Positions 1 through 12,405 of a stretch of DNA of 64,000 nucleotides are shown piece by piece; positions within the stretch are counted from its first letter, which is position 1; each line of letters opens with the position of its first letter. Under the pieces are notes generated by a model. That model made no database searches, had not been told where the DNA came from, and was given only the letters and a program-made list of their open reading frames with translations. A program made the position numbers and the translations under genes. The stretch comes from Clonostachys chloroleuca (taxonomy: Eukaryota > Ascomycota > Sordariomycetes > Hypocreales > Bionectriaceae): assembly GCA_037952775.1 (NCBI GenBank), contig JBANAY010000003.1:34534001-34598000 (forward strand). The letters run 5' to 3'.

Positions 1-2490
1 TTTATATTATTTATCTTAGTTCCTATTATAATAATATTTTTAATTATTAAGGAATTATTCTATTTTTCTAATATTAAATAAAATTTTAATTTTTATTAAT
101 TCTAATATAATATTATAGAATTCTAATAGTAATAAGTTATATATTATATTAAATTTCTTTCTTTAGATCTTAATTATAAAATAATTAGTTTTAGAGTTAA
201 TAATTCCCTTATTATATTTAAACTATATTCTATTTAAACTTAATATATTATATAGTTTTTCTTTCTTTTTCTATAGTAAGTAGAGTTAGTTAATTATTTC
301 TAGAGTTCTCTAGTTTCTATTATACTATAGCTCTATTATAGATAATTTATATTATTTTTATCTAGTTAATTTATTCTTTAAGTTTCTTTTACTTATTATT
401 ATATTTAGATATTTATTATAAAACCTCTTTAAGTATTTTAAATATAAGATATTCTAGAATAAATTAATAGAATTTTTATATCTATTCTTATAGTTTTTCT
501 AGAGATATAATTATTATTTTATTAGTAGAAGCTATTTTAGATTTCTCTATTTTATTATTTTCCCTATTATTTATTAGAGATAGTATATCTTATTTATAAT
601 ATTCTTAAACTTCTTATTTCTAATATTAGAATTATTCTAAATATAGTTTAGTAATATTTATATTATTATCTTCTTATCTTACTAAGTCTAGTATTTTATA
701 CTTAGCTTTAAGATAGTATATATATATCTAATTAATATATTATTTAATTCTTTTTTTATATTATTATTTAGTTTAATCTTTAAGATTCTTCTTATTATAT
801 TAGAGTTTAAGTTTAGATTTCTAGTAAATCTTATATTCTAATTCTCTATATAGATCTATAGATAATCTCTTAATATTATACTTAACAGGGTATTCTTCTA
901 AATCCTTCTCTAAAATAATATATTATCTAACTAATAGTTATTTAATCTTAAAGTATTAAATCTATATTTTAATATATTTTAATAGTATAATACTAGCTAT
1001 ATATAGAAAGATATTAAAATTAATCTTTTTTTACTAATATAATAAGTATCTATAGTTATAGTATATAATTTATAATTTCTAAAAATAATTTCATTTTAAA
1101 ATATTTTTCTAATATTCTAATATTCTATATAAGTTTCTTAGATTCTTAATAATATCTACTAATTATCTTCTATATACTATTAATTAGTTATTATTATTAG
1201 AGTTTTATTCTCTAATTACTAGTTAGTAGATAATATATACTTTATTATATTTTAAGATTATTTATTCCTTTACTTTCTAATAGTATTTCTTATTATAAAT
1301 TAAATATAAAATAAAATTATTTTTATAGTAGAATACTATTTTATATTTAGTTATAGATTTATATTTATAGATATTTTCTTAGTTTTTATATTTCTCTTTA
1401 AGCTTTTTAAATTCTTTTTTAACTCTTTTCTAATTATCTTTAGTAATATTTTATTTCTACTTTTTATTTTTATTTAAACCTTAAGTATAAATTAATATTA
1501 AAATTAGATTAAATCTAGAAATTATAAGATTATTAGATATTCTTTATAAAGTAGATCTTTATATTATATCTAAAATTTTAATTTTTTTATTAACTTTTTT
1601 AATTATTTCTAATTATTTCTTATTTTTCTTAATAGATTTCTAGTTTTTCTACTTTTTAAACTTTAGATATTAAGATAAAATATATTTAATCTTATTATAG
1701 TTATAATATTTATATTTTTCTATAACTTCTAGCTCTATAAGCTCTAAATATATTCTAAATACTATAGATAGTAATAGAATTTATTATACTCTATAGTTAG
1801 ATTTATTACTAATCTTAATATAGTTCTAATTATTTTATTCTTTTTCTTTTTATAATCTCTATTTATAATTATAGTTATTAATTTATACTACTATAGCTAT
1901 ATATTTAATTAAATTTTCTAATTTATCTATTTTAAAAAATTAGTTCTTAATTTTATTTTTAAATCTATTATAAAATATAGCTTTAAGAGAGCTATTATTT
2001 TAATCTAAATAGAATATAATCTCTTTAAATTTAATAGTATAGCTTAAGATAATTTTAATCTATTAAAGATTTTTAAATTCTTTAATTACTTATTATTTAT
2101 AATTAATTTTTCTAAAGATTTCTATAAATAAGATAATAAAGTTATTATAATTTATAAAAATATTAATTATTATTCAATCTCTATTTTCTAGTTTAACTTT
2201 ATTTTTATACTAATTATAAAGAAATATTTAGAATTATTATTTTATAATACTAATAAAATATATTTTTATAAATCTAATTCTATTTTTATTATTTTTAAAT
2301 TTTATTAAAAAAAACTTAAAATAAATCTAAAATTAGATTTTAAATATATCTAGTTCTTAAATATCTCTAAAAAAAAGTTTTAATAATATTAGATAAATAA
2401 TTTCTTTTTAATCTTTTTAATATTTCATTTTAAAATCTTTAATATATAGTATAAGTTATTTAATTATCTATTAAATAAGAGTTATTAATA
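1..2490. other. AT-rich RIP-degraded block, left edge
   Basis: Very low GC sequence with no credible gene. CpA, TpG and CpG are nearly absent while TpA is abundant, as expected when RIP converts CpA to TpA on both strands. The original repeats cannot be named. The block continues past the left edge of the window. Confidence 0.85.
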
Positions 2491-2822
2491 TATAATAATT
2501 AGATTAATTTATATTAAATAGGGTTTAAAATAAATTAGAATTAAACTAATTAGAGTATTATTCTTAGTAATATGATTAGATTATTATAAACTATATAATA
2601 TAAATTACTATTAATATATAAGTATTATAAAACTAGTAATAATAAATATATAGATAATATTATTAATAACTATTTAAAAGAATACTCTAATTAATAAAGT
2701 AAATATATATATATATATTCTATATAGAGTATTAGGAGTATATAGCTTTTAACTACTTCTAAATCTAAGATAGATCTATATATAACTTATATAACCTATT
2801 AGGGAGGTCTTTATATATAATA
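2491..2822. repeat. LTR-like repeat, copy A (heavily RIP-mutated)
   Basis: This stretch aligns along its length with 5011-5388. Shared landmarks include a TATATA run and the phrase ACCTATTAGGGAGG near the right end. Most differences are C-to-T or G-to-A changes, and copy A is the more degraded. Read on the minus strand, copy B begins TGTTACGAAC, a typical LTR start, so the pair may be LTRs of a roughly 2.9-kb decayed element. No target duplication was found, so two unrelated solo copies remain possible. Confidence 0.55.
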
Positions 2823-5010
2823 CTACTCTTAGTTATAACTAATTATAACTAATTATATTAAATTATATAAAATCTTAGTTTTAATATATCCCTCTAGAGT
2901 AGAAGCTATTATTTATACTATAGTATTAAATTAAATATCTATTAGTAGTTTATCTATATAATAATATTAAATTATTAAAAAGAAAATAAAAATTAAAATA
3001 GAATAATTAAGATTAGGTTTATATAGATAAAATTAGTTTTAATAAAATAATACTTATAATTTATTATTACTATTATTATTAGGTTATTTAAATAAACTAA
3101 ATAGTTAGTTTATATTATAGTATTAAATTTTATTTTATTTTATTATTTAGACTTTTTAAAGTATATTTATAATAAATATATTTATTTTCTTTATTAAATA
3201 GTATATTTAATTAAACTTCCTATTATTATATAGTTTAAATAGATTTATAATTATAAAAGTAAATTATAAAATAAGAACTTCTATTAAATATAACTCTTAA
3301 TATAAGATATAAAGGAAAAAATATAAAATAGCTTTTAAATAAATACTTTTATAATAATTTTATAGAAAGATTTTTTTTTTTTTTTTTTTCTTAGTTAATT
3401 ATATATTTATAAGTATTTCTTTTTAATATAATTTTTATATTATAACTTCTATTAGTTAGTAGTTTTATTAATATTATTATAGAAATTAATTTTTTAAATT
3501 TTTTTTCTCTTTTTTATAAATAATAAATATATTCCTAGTTTTATTTATTTATTTTTCTTAGTTATTTTAAATATATATTATAATTTAATAGATTAATTTT
3601 ATTATACTTTCTATTATTTTCCCTTTATAAATATTTTAAGTTTAAAATTATAGTTTTTAAATACTAATTAGTATTTATAGTACTAGTACTTATATCTTTA
3701 TTATTATTATTATTGAAATTACAGTGAACTAGAAGGTATATTAGGCCTTGAGACTGCTATAACTAGCAGCAGTAGAAGTTTTTAGCTTCTAACTTATAGT
3801 AAATACTCCTCTATAACTTAGTTAAATTTTATATTAGAAAGTTAGTTTATAGTATATTTTATAGTATAAAAGGATCTTATTTTAGTAAGAGGAACTGGAA
3901 AAATATACTAATTTCTCTTATAGGTCTACTAACTAAAAACTACTCTAAAACCTACTATAGCAGCTTCCTAAGCTACTTTTGATTTTCTGTAAAATTTATT
4001 ACTATAGGAAATCTAAAAAATTAACTTATAACTATTAAACTATAAAATAGATATATATAACCTTTTTAAGACCTACTTTTATCTAAAAGAGCTAGTTAAA
4101 CTGATCAGTTAAGTATAGATATTAGATATCTTATCTTTAAAGCTGAGGGAGATATCTAAGATCTAAGGTCTAGTCTAGGGTAGGTTAATTATAGGGTAGC
4201 TTAGGTATAGATTAGGCTACTAGAAGTTACTCAGATTTTTCCTGAATTTTCTAGACCCTTATTTAGGCTAATATAGCTTAATAACCTATAAATAACGCTG
4301 CTGATGCTCCTAGCCCTAAAGAGGAACTGGAGCCCGCTAAGCCGTAGCGGTTATAGCGGCCTGTAGTCACTGACCTACAGTGGCTGCAACCGCTATTGGC
4401 TAGCTGTTACAGGGGATAGCGATCGCTAACAGTTAGTGGCTGCGATCGCTAACAGTTAGTGGCTACAATCGCTAACAGTTAGTGGTTGCGACCGCTAGAG
4501 GTTAGTGGTTGCAACCGCTAACTTATAGCGATACGGTCACTAACTTATAGTGGCTATAGTCTCTCAATTCAACAATTATTATTATTATTAAAAAGTAGTA
4601 ATAGAAGGAGATTAAGAAGAAATATAAGGAGATTTATATATACTATCTCTAAGAGGAGGAGAAATATAAAACTACTTATCTTACCTTTTAAAAGTAAGTT
4701 TACTTTTTTATTTATTATTTAAACTTTATTTAATTATTTTATAGCTTATATTAGTATTTATAGCTCTAAAAGTACTATTCTAATAATATTTTTTTTCTTA
4801 GATTATATCTAAAAAACTAAAAGTCTAGCTCTTATAGCTAATAACTCTATAAGTATTTTTATTCTATAGTTTTAAAGCTTATATACTAACTTTAAGAATA
4901 ATAATAATTAAAGTATTATAATAAAGAAAAGAAATATTATATTATAGCTAAGATAGCTTTATATAAATACTATACTAATATATTCTCTTCCTCTAGAAAT
5001 TCTTATCTTC
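2823..5010. other. AT-rich interior with a less mutated patch at 3.7-4.6 kb
   Basis: Mostly RIP-type AT-rich DNA, with a 19-nt T run at 3371-3389. From about 3715 to 4565 the GC content rises and CpA/TpG return, so this patch is younger or was mutated less. I see no coding region in it. It holds the tandem array annotated separately. Confidence 0.7.
4421..4555. repeat. 23-bp tandem repeat, about six units
   Basis: Units begin at 4421, 4444, 4467, 4490, 4513 and 4535. The consensus is close to GATCGCTAACAGTTAGTGG followed by CTGC. Each unit contains a small inverted repeat (CTAAC/GTTAG). Later units diverge progressively and the last two are shortened. Nothing shows a function. Confidence 0.85.
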
Positions 5011-5388
5011 TATAATAGTTAGGTTAACTTATACTAGATAGAGCCTAGGATAGATTAGAATTAAATTAATTAGAGTATTATTCTAAATAGTATAATTAGA
5101 TTATTATAGGCTATATAATATAAATTATTATTAATATATAAGTATTATAGAGCTAGTAATAATAGATATATAGATAATATTATTAATAACTATCTAAAAG
5201 AATATTCTAACTAATAAAATAAATATATATATATATATATATATCCTGTATAGAATATTAGGAGTATATAGCTCCTAACCGCTCCTGATAATACTATATA
5301 TAGAGTATATCGCTCTGGGCGCTCCTGGATCTGAGGTAGGTCCGCATGTGACTTATACGACCTATTAGGGAGGCCTTTGTTCGTAACA
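5011..5388. repeat. LTR-like repeat, copy B (less mutated)
   Basis: Partner of 2491-2822 but with more C and G retained, so it was less mutated. It contains a TATATA microsatellite near 5223-5244 and an extra segment of about 45 bp lacking in copy A. The right end reads GTAACA (5383-5388), matching a CA-type LTR end on the plus strand. Confidence 0.55.
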
Positions 5389-6037
5389 CTCCTTATAGGT
5401 ATCTTTATCCCCAAGATACTCCTCGATCCAGTCTTAAAGACAGTAAGTTACCTAATTTTCAAAAGCTACAATATTGTAGATTCGATAATCGCCAGAGGTT
5501 TGGGCGGAATGAGCTAAAGGTTGATTAGGATCTCTGAATTGAGATTGAGATTTCCAATTTGAGATCTCAAATGAAGACGTACTGCGGGAAGGAAGTAAAG
5601 TCAATTTTCCTCAACACGCGTTTCGCAATGATGTCCCGCTGCACTGGATCCATTTATTGAGACTGCAGGAAATATTCCATTCCAATATCGGTATGATCGC
5701 TATCTTGAACGACTGTTAGTGACTTTCCCGGATGGTCATCTTGGACCACTGAAAGTTGGTCGGCGGGCTTCCCAGTGTATGGGACAGTCTCGGATGTCAT
5801 GGTCGATGAAAATGGCTCAAAATAGGGAGCGTTTAGTGTCTCTAGCTGAGGAGGCAAGTGAATGCATTTGAAGAGAGCGTGTCAGGATATAAATGTGAGT
5901 TGCAGTTAGTGATGCTTAATATCCCCTCTTCAGATAAGCCCTCCTTGTTAGCTATGTCTCGTGCCTCCGCAAACTAGTAATCATGCATCCATCCCCAAAC
6001 TATGTGTGGAGTCTGACTAAGCTTGCCTACAGTGGGG
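5389..6037. other. Normal-GC island between repeats with an orphan reading-frame fragment
   Basis: GC content returns to normal here. On the minus strand a frame open from about 5890 to the stop at 5654 encodes a peptide of under 80 residues with an imperfect internal repeat (SVVQDDH / TVVQDSDH). It lacks a suitable ATG at its left end, so it looks like the last exon or relic of a lost gene. I do not recognise the family. Confidence 0.25.
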
Positions 6038-6039
6038 TA

Positions 6040-7403
6040 CCAAAAGTTTGCGACCACCTGATATTTTCATATTTCTCTACCGATATAGTCCTGATAACTT
6101 CTTCCTTTTAAATATATATTATACCTGTAATTTTCAAGTAAAATATATACCTTTAGTATCGAGATATTAGGAAATCACTATTAAGACTAGTAATTTAGTC
6201 CTGAAGCTAAAGGAGTAATATTAGCTATACTATATATAGGTATATTACTATATACTATTATATTTAAGTTTAAAACTATATATTTAACTGTATCTAAGTT
6301 ATATAACTACTTTAAAGATAACTATATAACAGATTATAAGGTATAAAAAGGAAGGCCCTTAGTACTTATAAAAGCAGAGAAGTAATATATTATTAGATTA
6401 GCTTTAAAAGACTATAGTATTATATAGTCTGCTCTTATTAGCAGTATAGATATCTGAGTATCTAAGTTAATAGTCTAATATATTATCTATATATATTATA
6501 AGTATAAATAGAAGGCTATAGATAGAATAGAACTAATATTAGAAAATATAAGAATTAAGCTCTAATAGATATATTATTAATTACTAAAAATTAAAGAATT
6601 AATAGAGGTAGATAGTTTTAAACCTAAGGGGTTAGTAGAGACTAATTTTACTAGATAATCTGCTCTAATAAGATTATAATTCAGAATACTTTAAGTAATT
6701 CTAATATCTATCTCTTTTAATAAAGCTCTAAGAAGTATTATAAGGATCTTATTAACTAGAAGGATTATATAAAGCCCTTAATTTTATTAATATATTAGGG
6801 AGGAATCTGAAAGATAGGAAGAATATCTTTAGTCTTAATATATTATAATAAAAATACTCCTTAAAGAGGCTATAGCTCTATTAGCTACTAATTAGCCTTT
6901 AAGGAGGATCTTCTACCTTATTATAATAGAACTTATTATTTTTAATAAGATAATATAGGGATTTATATATTAAATTTATTAATAATATAGCTATTAGAAT
7001 ATATAATTAAACTATTAGATTAGCCTCTATATTCTCCTAATATAAGCCTAATTAAGAACCTCTGGAGTTTCTTAAAAGCCTAGCTTTAAAGCAGATATCC
7101 TTATTTAAGTAATCTCTTAAGGACAGATATAAATATTAAAGAATTAAAGTAATATATACAGGTTATATAGAGGGAGTTTGACCAGGGCCTAATTCGAGGG
7201 CTTATAGAGTTACTTCTAAATAGGCTATATATAGTTATTCGGGTAAGGGGTTAGTATATAAAATATTAGATAGTATAATTAGGGTATTCTAAAAATATAT
7301 AAATTATAATTTTAAAATATTATTTGATAGTAATATAAGTATTTGAACTTATACAGGGAAAATTAGGTAGTTAGGCTAAGTCAGGGTGGTTGCAAACTTT
7401 TGG
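6040..7403 (+). mobile_element. RIP-inactivated Tc1/mariner DNA transposon with both terminal inverted repeats
   Basis: The ends are inverted repeats: CCAAAAGTTTGCGACCACC at 6040-6058, matched at the right end (7385-7403) with one mismatch. Both ends abut a TA (6038-6039 and 7404-7405), the target-site duplication of Tc1/mariner elements. The length of about 1.36 kb fits the family. Around 7015-7085 the plus strand still encodes a motif like DWPxYSPxLxPIENLWxxLK from the transposase catalytic core. The DW pair is now D-stop, and stops occur throughout, matching RIP of TGG and CAG codons. It cannot encode active transposase, but the ends are well preserved. Confidence 0.85.
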
Positions 7404-7405
7404 TA

Positions 7406-7999
7406 TGTTAGTTTACTTTATCAATCTCCAAGGGGGCAAGTGTGCCATTTCGTATCCCTGAAGTGCAAGGTGTTTCCTTCGCGTTAGCAACCGAGACCGA
7501 ACACATCCCCATGCTGACTGTGGAGTCCGCCAGGCTTGATTGCGGGCAATACACGACGAGTACGCGGTTCAGTCAAGGACCGCGCGGTAAAGTTGCGACC
7601 GCGGTTATCTGTCCGGCGACGACAAGCTCTCCAGCCATCCTTTCAGTGCAGCAGAGCGGTAGAAGGAGATAACGCTAGTCCAACAGGTATTTTCAGTACG
7701 TACTTCTGTTTTGCACAACTAATTTCATGTGGATCTCAAGGCTTACATAGATCCGTGAGTACCTACCATAAGTAGATTTCACTGGCTATACATGACTCGT
7801 TTAAACGCACAATACTCCGCATGTCCTGTTGTGTCCACGTCACTTGGCAACAATCAGAAGTGGATCGTGTAACAAGGTCTCCCCTCTCGAAGACTAGATC
7901 AGACAATAAGGCCATTTAGCGACCAAGCCCGGCTATCCAAGAACCTTCCAACCTGTCGATGCACCATCCTTGACCTGGGCAACTTGTGTTATTGTGATC
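7406..7999. other. Intergenic region upstream of the first amidotransferase-like gene
   Basis: Normal GC and no recognisable coding sequence on either strand. It would hold the promoter of the plus-strand gene starting at 8000. No distinctive repeat was seen. Confidence 0.4.
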
Positions 8000-8859
8000 A
8001 TGAAAGTTCTTATCGTACAAAACTACTCCACGAACCAGCCTTGGGGCCAGTTGACCCTTGATTCCATCTGCTCACATGTTGTACGAAGTTGCCCAGACGC
8101 CCAAGTTGACATTTGCAATGTCGTTGACGGAGGTATACCTCCGCCCATCGATGAATATGCGCTTATTGTCCTCACGGGCGGAACATTCAATCTCATTGCC
8201 GAGAAACCGCTGCCGTGGGTGCAACGAGTCATTGATCTGATCAAAGACGTTTCCAATGAGGGGAATGAACGCACAAAGCTCGTTGGCTTTTGCTGGGGAC
8301 ACCAAGTCACTCATCATGCTCTGGGTGGTCAACTGAGTATAGTAGATGGAACAAGAGTAAATTTCCTTCGAACTTGCTCTGCAAAGATGCAATAACACTA
8401 AAAGATGACTCTGTCAGATTGGTGTTGAGCGTCTCAGACTTACTCCCGCTGGTGAAACCTGGTTTAACTGCTCATAGTTGGTGAGTCACTCCGTACGATT
8501 TAGTCAAGCAGATGTCCAAAGGGGACTACTTTGAAATGTTTTATGCAATAGATTTCTAATCAGAATCTATATAGATTCTTCACAAGTTCCACAAGCGATG
8601 CGTCAAGACCAATGCCTCAGGATTCACGCCTTTAGAAGAGGGGAATGAAAATTTTATATCGGACTCGGGCCGAATCCTTACGCTGCAGTTGCATCCAGAG
8701 CTAACGGGAGCAATCTCAAGAAGCCTTATCGACGGCGACGATGGCTCATACGTAAATAATGTCAGAAGTGATAGCGGCGCAGAGTTGCAACACAACAATA
8801 GCCAGCATGATGGTGGTATGGTCTGGAATCGAATCATGAGATGGGTCTTGGACGGATAA
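8000..8859 (+). pseudogene. Class I glutamine amidotransferase-like gene with an in-frame stop
   Basis: Predicted exons 8000-8356, 8418-8480 and 8575-8859 join in phase and would encode about 234 residues. Exon 1 gives the GATase fold start (KVLIVQNYS), an LTGGTFNL loop and the nucleophile elbow GFCWGHQ (Cys). Exon 3 gives LQLHPE, the catalytic His and Glu. The triad is therefore complete, but codon 139 is TAG (8475-8477), just before the second intron. A CAG-to-TAG change is exactly what RIP produces, and RIP-mutated DNA lies 600 bp upstream. The family hydrolyses glutamine or gamma-glutamyl amides. A read-through or alternatively spliced product cannot be excluded. It converges on a second, intact relative at 9392-10292. 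Confidence 0.75.
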
Positions 8860-9391
8860 CTCGAGTTCAAGGTCAACTAACTAGTGAAAGGGTGATACAG
8901 ACTCATATTGCCTCGGGTGGATTTGCTAGCAGTGTTGTTTAAATCAAAAATGATTATTGCTTCTATGGAAACTTAGCTTCCATTCGACAACTGTATAGTC
9001 ACTTCAATAACAGCCAAGCTACCCAATTATTGCAGCGTGAGTTTGAGGAATGATCACAGAGCCCATCACATCGCCTTATACAAAGTGCTATTGACCCTGC
9101 CGTCAGCGTCATCGCAATTCGATTGACCAGTAACTAGAACCAGCTTAGCTTTGACTTCTTGTGCTTATGGCTTGAACGTATATCTACAACTCAGCCAACG
9201 TTGTCAGTGCCGCCCTAGTGTCGCAAGTCCAATCTACACGTGTCTCCGGAACCAAACTCGAGCAGCTGAGGGTAGAAAACGGCTTCAGTACGCTTATGAA
9301 AACTACACTGTGTCTTTGTCTAATTCAATCAATGACGAGTAGGCCCAAGATTCTCGGAGTGTATGAACACCACTTTTAGGTCCCTCGTTGG
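8860..9391. other. Short intergenic region between convergent genes
   Basis: Lies between the 3' ends of the two amidotransferase-like genes. No gene, repeat or clear terminator signal was seen. Confidence 0.4.
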
Positions 9392-10292
9392 TTAAGATTC
9401 GCTGCTAAGCAAAAACTTCCAGATAGCTCTGGCCACCAATAACCCATCATGATGCCTTGATGCCCGTTCGATGCCGGATTCATACAGGGCATCCGAGAAG
9501 ATCTTCTGGTCATGCCTCAACTTGAGCAATCGTAGCATTATGAACTCGCTGAATTCTGGATGGGCTTGCAAGGAGAAGACACGCCTTGGAATATGCAGGC
9601 CTTGAACCTCACACACAGGACTACTGCCAATGTTCATCGCACCTTTGGGCAAGCCGACCACAATGTCCTGATGCATTTGATGAAGAGCCTTTCAAACCCA
9701 GGGCGTCAATAACTATCCAATGTCCATGATAACGGAAAGTGAGTATAGCTTATACTGACCAAATGTTCGACGCCATATATTTTTCGCCCTTCAGGGGATA
9801 GCTCGATAAGATCAACGGAGACTTCCCATATACCCGTGTTTTTTCTCACTTCGGCTCCCAGTGCGCGGGCAATGATCTGATGCCCGAAACATATGCCGAT
9901 AATGCGAACATTGTGCTTCTCGTATAGCCTCCCGACGTAGTCGACGATCCGAATAATCCAAGGTTGATCTTCGTATGCGTTGTGTTCTAAAGTACTCGTC
10001 TGTTAGCAATGCGTACTTTAGTCTATGCGATGATCGTAGTGCATGTCATACTGCTCCCAGTCAACAAGATGGCGTCGACATTCTCAGGCTCAGGAAGCTC
10101 CCCGAAGTTGACCACGTTCGTCATAGTCACCTGCAGGTCGACATCAGCGCGACCCATCCCATCGTCATTCTTGGCAGCTTCGAAGCTCTTCCTCAAGAAC
10201 AGCTCAAATATCTTGCCGTAGGTGCCTACGGCCTCCAGAACAGGCTGAATCGGCGTATCACATTCCAGGACCGCTACACGGTACGGCTCCAT
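9392..10292 (-). CDS. Class I glutamine amidotransferase-like protein (GATase1 domain)
   Basis: Exons 10292-10052, 9986-9760 and 9688-9392 join in phase to give 254 residues. The ATG at 10292 precedes EPYRVAVLECDTP. A LLTGSKHNAY loop is formed across the first splice. The nucleophile elbow is GICFGHQ (Cys) and the second catalytic element is LQAHPEFSEF (His, Glu), with LHQMHQDIV before it, so the full Cys-His-Glu triad is present. Members resemble the GMP-synthase amidotransferase domain but stand alone. Physiological substrates are mostly unknown; gamma-glutamyl amides are plausible beside the GS-like ligase at 14.6-16.2 kb. It is divergent from the dehydratase-like gene at 11119 and could share its promoter. 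Family assignment is firm, substrate is not. Confidence 0.88.
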
Positions 10293-11118
10293 ATTGATTG
10301 GAAAATACAACCGTGGAAACAAGTGGTTGCTTTGCGACGTACTGATACGACCTTTGAAGGGATCATCCAGAACGGAGTATCATTGGAAGCATCTACAGCT
10401 ACTTGTCGCGTAATATGGGAAGGACAGACCATGGAAGTCAACTACGTGCTTGTCTTTCCAGCTCAGAGTCATGCTCCACAAGATCAGGTACCTATATTGG
10501 GACTCCATGTTGTCCCATCAGTGGCAGGACAAGAGGAGTTTCGTAATAGATGCATCCGATTGGGGAATGGGGTAACGCGGGCTGAGCTCAGAGCCGCGCG
10601 GATCGCGCTCTGATTATAAGCGCCGCGGGGAAACCCGTGCGGTAGTATGCGACTAACATTTCACACTAGAATCCCGACGTATATGACACCGCCCAACAGA
10701 CAAAGGGAGGTTGGAGAGCAACAAGCCAGCCATGGGGTTGGGTGAGTGTACTAACCTTGACTAGTTAGTGGAGATTGATTCACTTCGCTCGCCTAATCAA
10801 ATCTAATTCCGCCTCCATTATATGGGGAACCTCGACATAGGATCTGTAATTAGCCCAAGGCGGGGGAAAGGTGAGTGAAATTGAGGCATCTCTCGGACTT
10901 GATCAGCCGCTAAAAGTCACCAGCAAGTTCTCAGCCCCCACGTGGTGGGTAAAAACACGGGTGAGAGTACAAGAAGAACTTAATCGTTTTCTGTTGAGTG
11001 CTATCCGAGACCAACATTTTGATTGCACTTCACAAGTCCGCACTTCTGATAATCCTTGAAAAGGTGCAATCTACGGATTGATTCGCGCTTCTACTAATCG
11101 CCACTCCCTTAATGCAAG
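10293..11118. promoter_or_regulatory. Bidirectional promoter region, amidotransferase (-) / dehydratase-like (+)
   Basis: Divergent genes flank this 826-bp region, so it must hold both promoters. GC-rich palindromic words occur near 10588-10640 (GCCGCGCGGATCGCGC and similar). An open frame crosses it on the plus strand, but that frame is antisense to the amidotransferase and shows no family signature. Confidence 0.4.
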
Positions 11119-12405
11119 ATGGATCGTGCATTGGAACATCACAAGTCGTATATTGGTCGCCCTGTGGCTGAGCTGCCTTCGCCATCTCTGGTCCTCAGCC
11201 TGCCGATTCTAAAGCGCAATACGGAGGCCCTGCTTCAAGATGTCGAAGATCTCGAAATCGCGTTCCGACCCCACGTCAAAACATTGAAGGTGAGGAAAAC
11301 AGTGACGAGAAAGTTATGTGGCAGGGCAGGATTCTAAGAGCGACTCTAGACACTCGAGATGACGAGATTGATGTTAGCCGGGGGAAATTCCGCTCAATTG
11401 TAGCATCAACGGTTACCGAGATCAAGGGTTGCTTGCCCCTAGTTTCAGAAGGTCTCCTAGATGAGGTAGGTTCCAACGTCTCGGTCAACAATATACACCA
11501 TGTCGCTAAACATTCTGGAGTGTGTATACGGGTTTCCTGTTTACCCAAGTGTACTCCCGGAGCTTGTTCAACTGCGCCAACATCTTGAAATCATCCTGAT
11601 CATAGATAATGAGCAACAGATTGACCTACTAGAGAAAGCGGATCATGGCAAGCGGTGGGAAATTTTCATAAAGCTTGATGTCGGTGCTCGACGTGCTGGT
11701 GTCGATCCCAGCAGCCCTGTGCTCGGCAGGCTTATACAACGCGCCAACGCCAGCCCAGCCATGTCTATCTACGGCTTTTACTGCCACGCCAATCACTCCT
11801 ACGGAGGCCGTACTCGGAGAGAGGCTGAAGACATGCTGAAAATCGAGATCGACAGCCTTCTGGGTGCAGCTGAGCTGCTTCCCAGTGATCGCAAGGTGGT
11901 GTTATCCCTTGGTGCCACACCTACGGCCCACGTCATCAAGAGTCTCAAGGCCAAGGCGCCCGAGAACGTGCAGATAGAGCTGCATGCCGGTAACTTCCCC
12001 TGCAACGATCTCCAACAAGTTTCGACGGGTGTGGTCACAGAGCAAGATCAAGCTGGTCGCGTGATTGCTGATGTCTGCAGCTTGTATGAGGAGAGAAATG
12101 AGGCGCTAGTCAATGCAGGCGTCACGTCTTTATCCAGGGAAACAAGTCCAGCATATCCCGGATTCGGGAGGATTGCCAGTTATCCAAAATGGGGCATTAC
12201 TCGCATGTCACAGGAGCACGGCATCTTGGGCCTGATGACTGATGATAAAGGTACCGAAAGGGCTGATGTCACTTTCAAGGTTGGACAGAGGTTGCATATA
12301 TACTGCAACCACATCTGCATTACGGCTGCTGCCTTTCAGGTATATTTCATCGTAGATGAAAACGACATTGTTCAAGAAACATGGATACCGTGGAAAGGCT
12401 GGTGA
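11119..12405 (+). CDS. D-serine dehydratase-like PLP enzyme (DSD1 / alanine-racemase N-domain fold), one-base frameshift
   Basis: Exons 11119-11289, 11350-11465 and 11521-12405. Exon 1 ends FRPHVKTLK, where the Lys is the PLP-linking residue of fold-type III enzymes. Exon 2 begins TLEMTRLMLAGG and should continue KFRSIVAST, but that continuation lies one frame away: five Gs at 11380-11384 stand where six are needed. Exon 3 is intact, with HANHSYGG, ELHAGNF and the zinc-type CNHICITAAAF segment. The corrected protein would have about 390 residues, normal for the family. Yeast Dsd1-type enzymes turn D-serine into pyruvate and ammonia; relatives act on D-threonine or 3-hydroxyaspartate. Released enamines are cleared by RidA proteins, and one is encoded next door. 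The frameshift may be a base-calling error. Confidence 0.82.

Noticed and set aside
5654..5857. 67-codon minus-strand frame as an independent gene
   Set aside because: It begins at a TTG, not an ATG; at most it is a final exon or relic.
9975..10613. 212-codon open frame on the plus strand
   Set aside because: It is antisense to the first exons of the amidotransferase at 9392-10292, starts inside its intron and has no family signature.
11290..11324. A 35-nt intron that would avoid the frameshift in the dehydratase-like gene
   Set aside because: Too short for a fungal intron, and it would delete the conserved EMTRLMLAGG segment.
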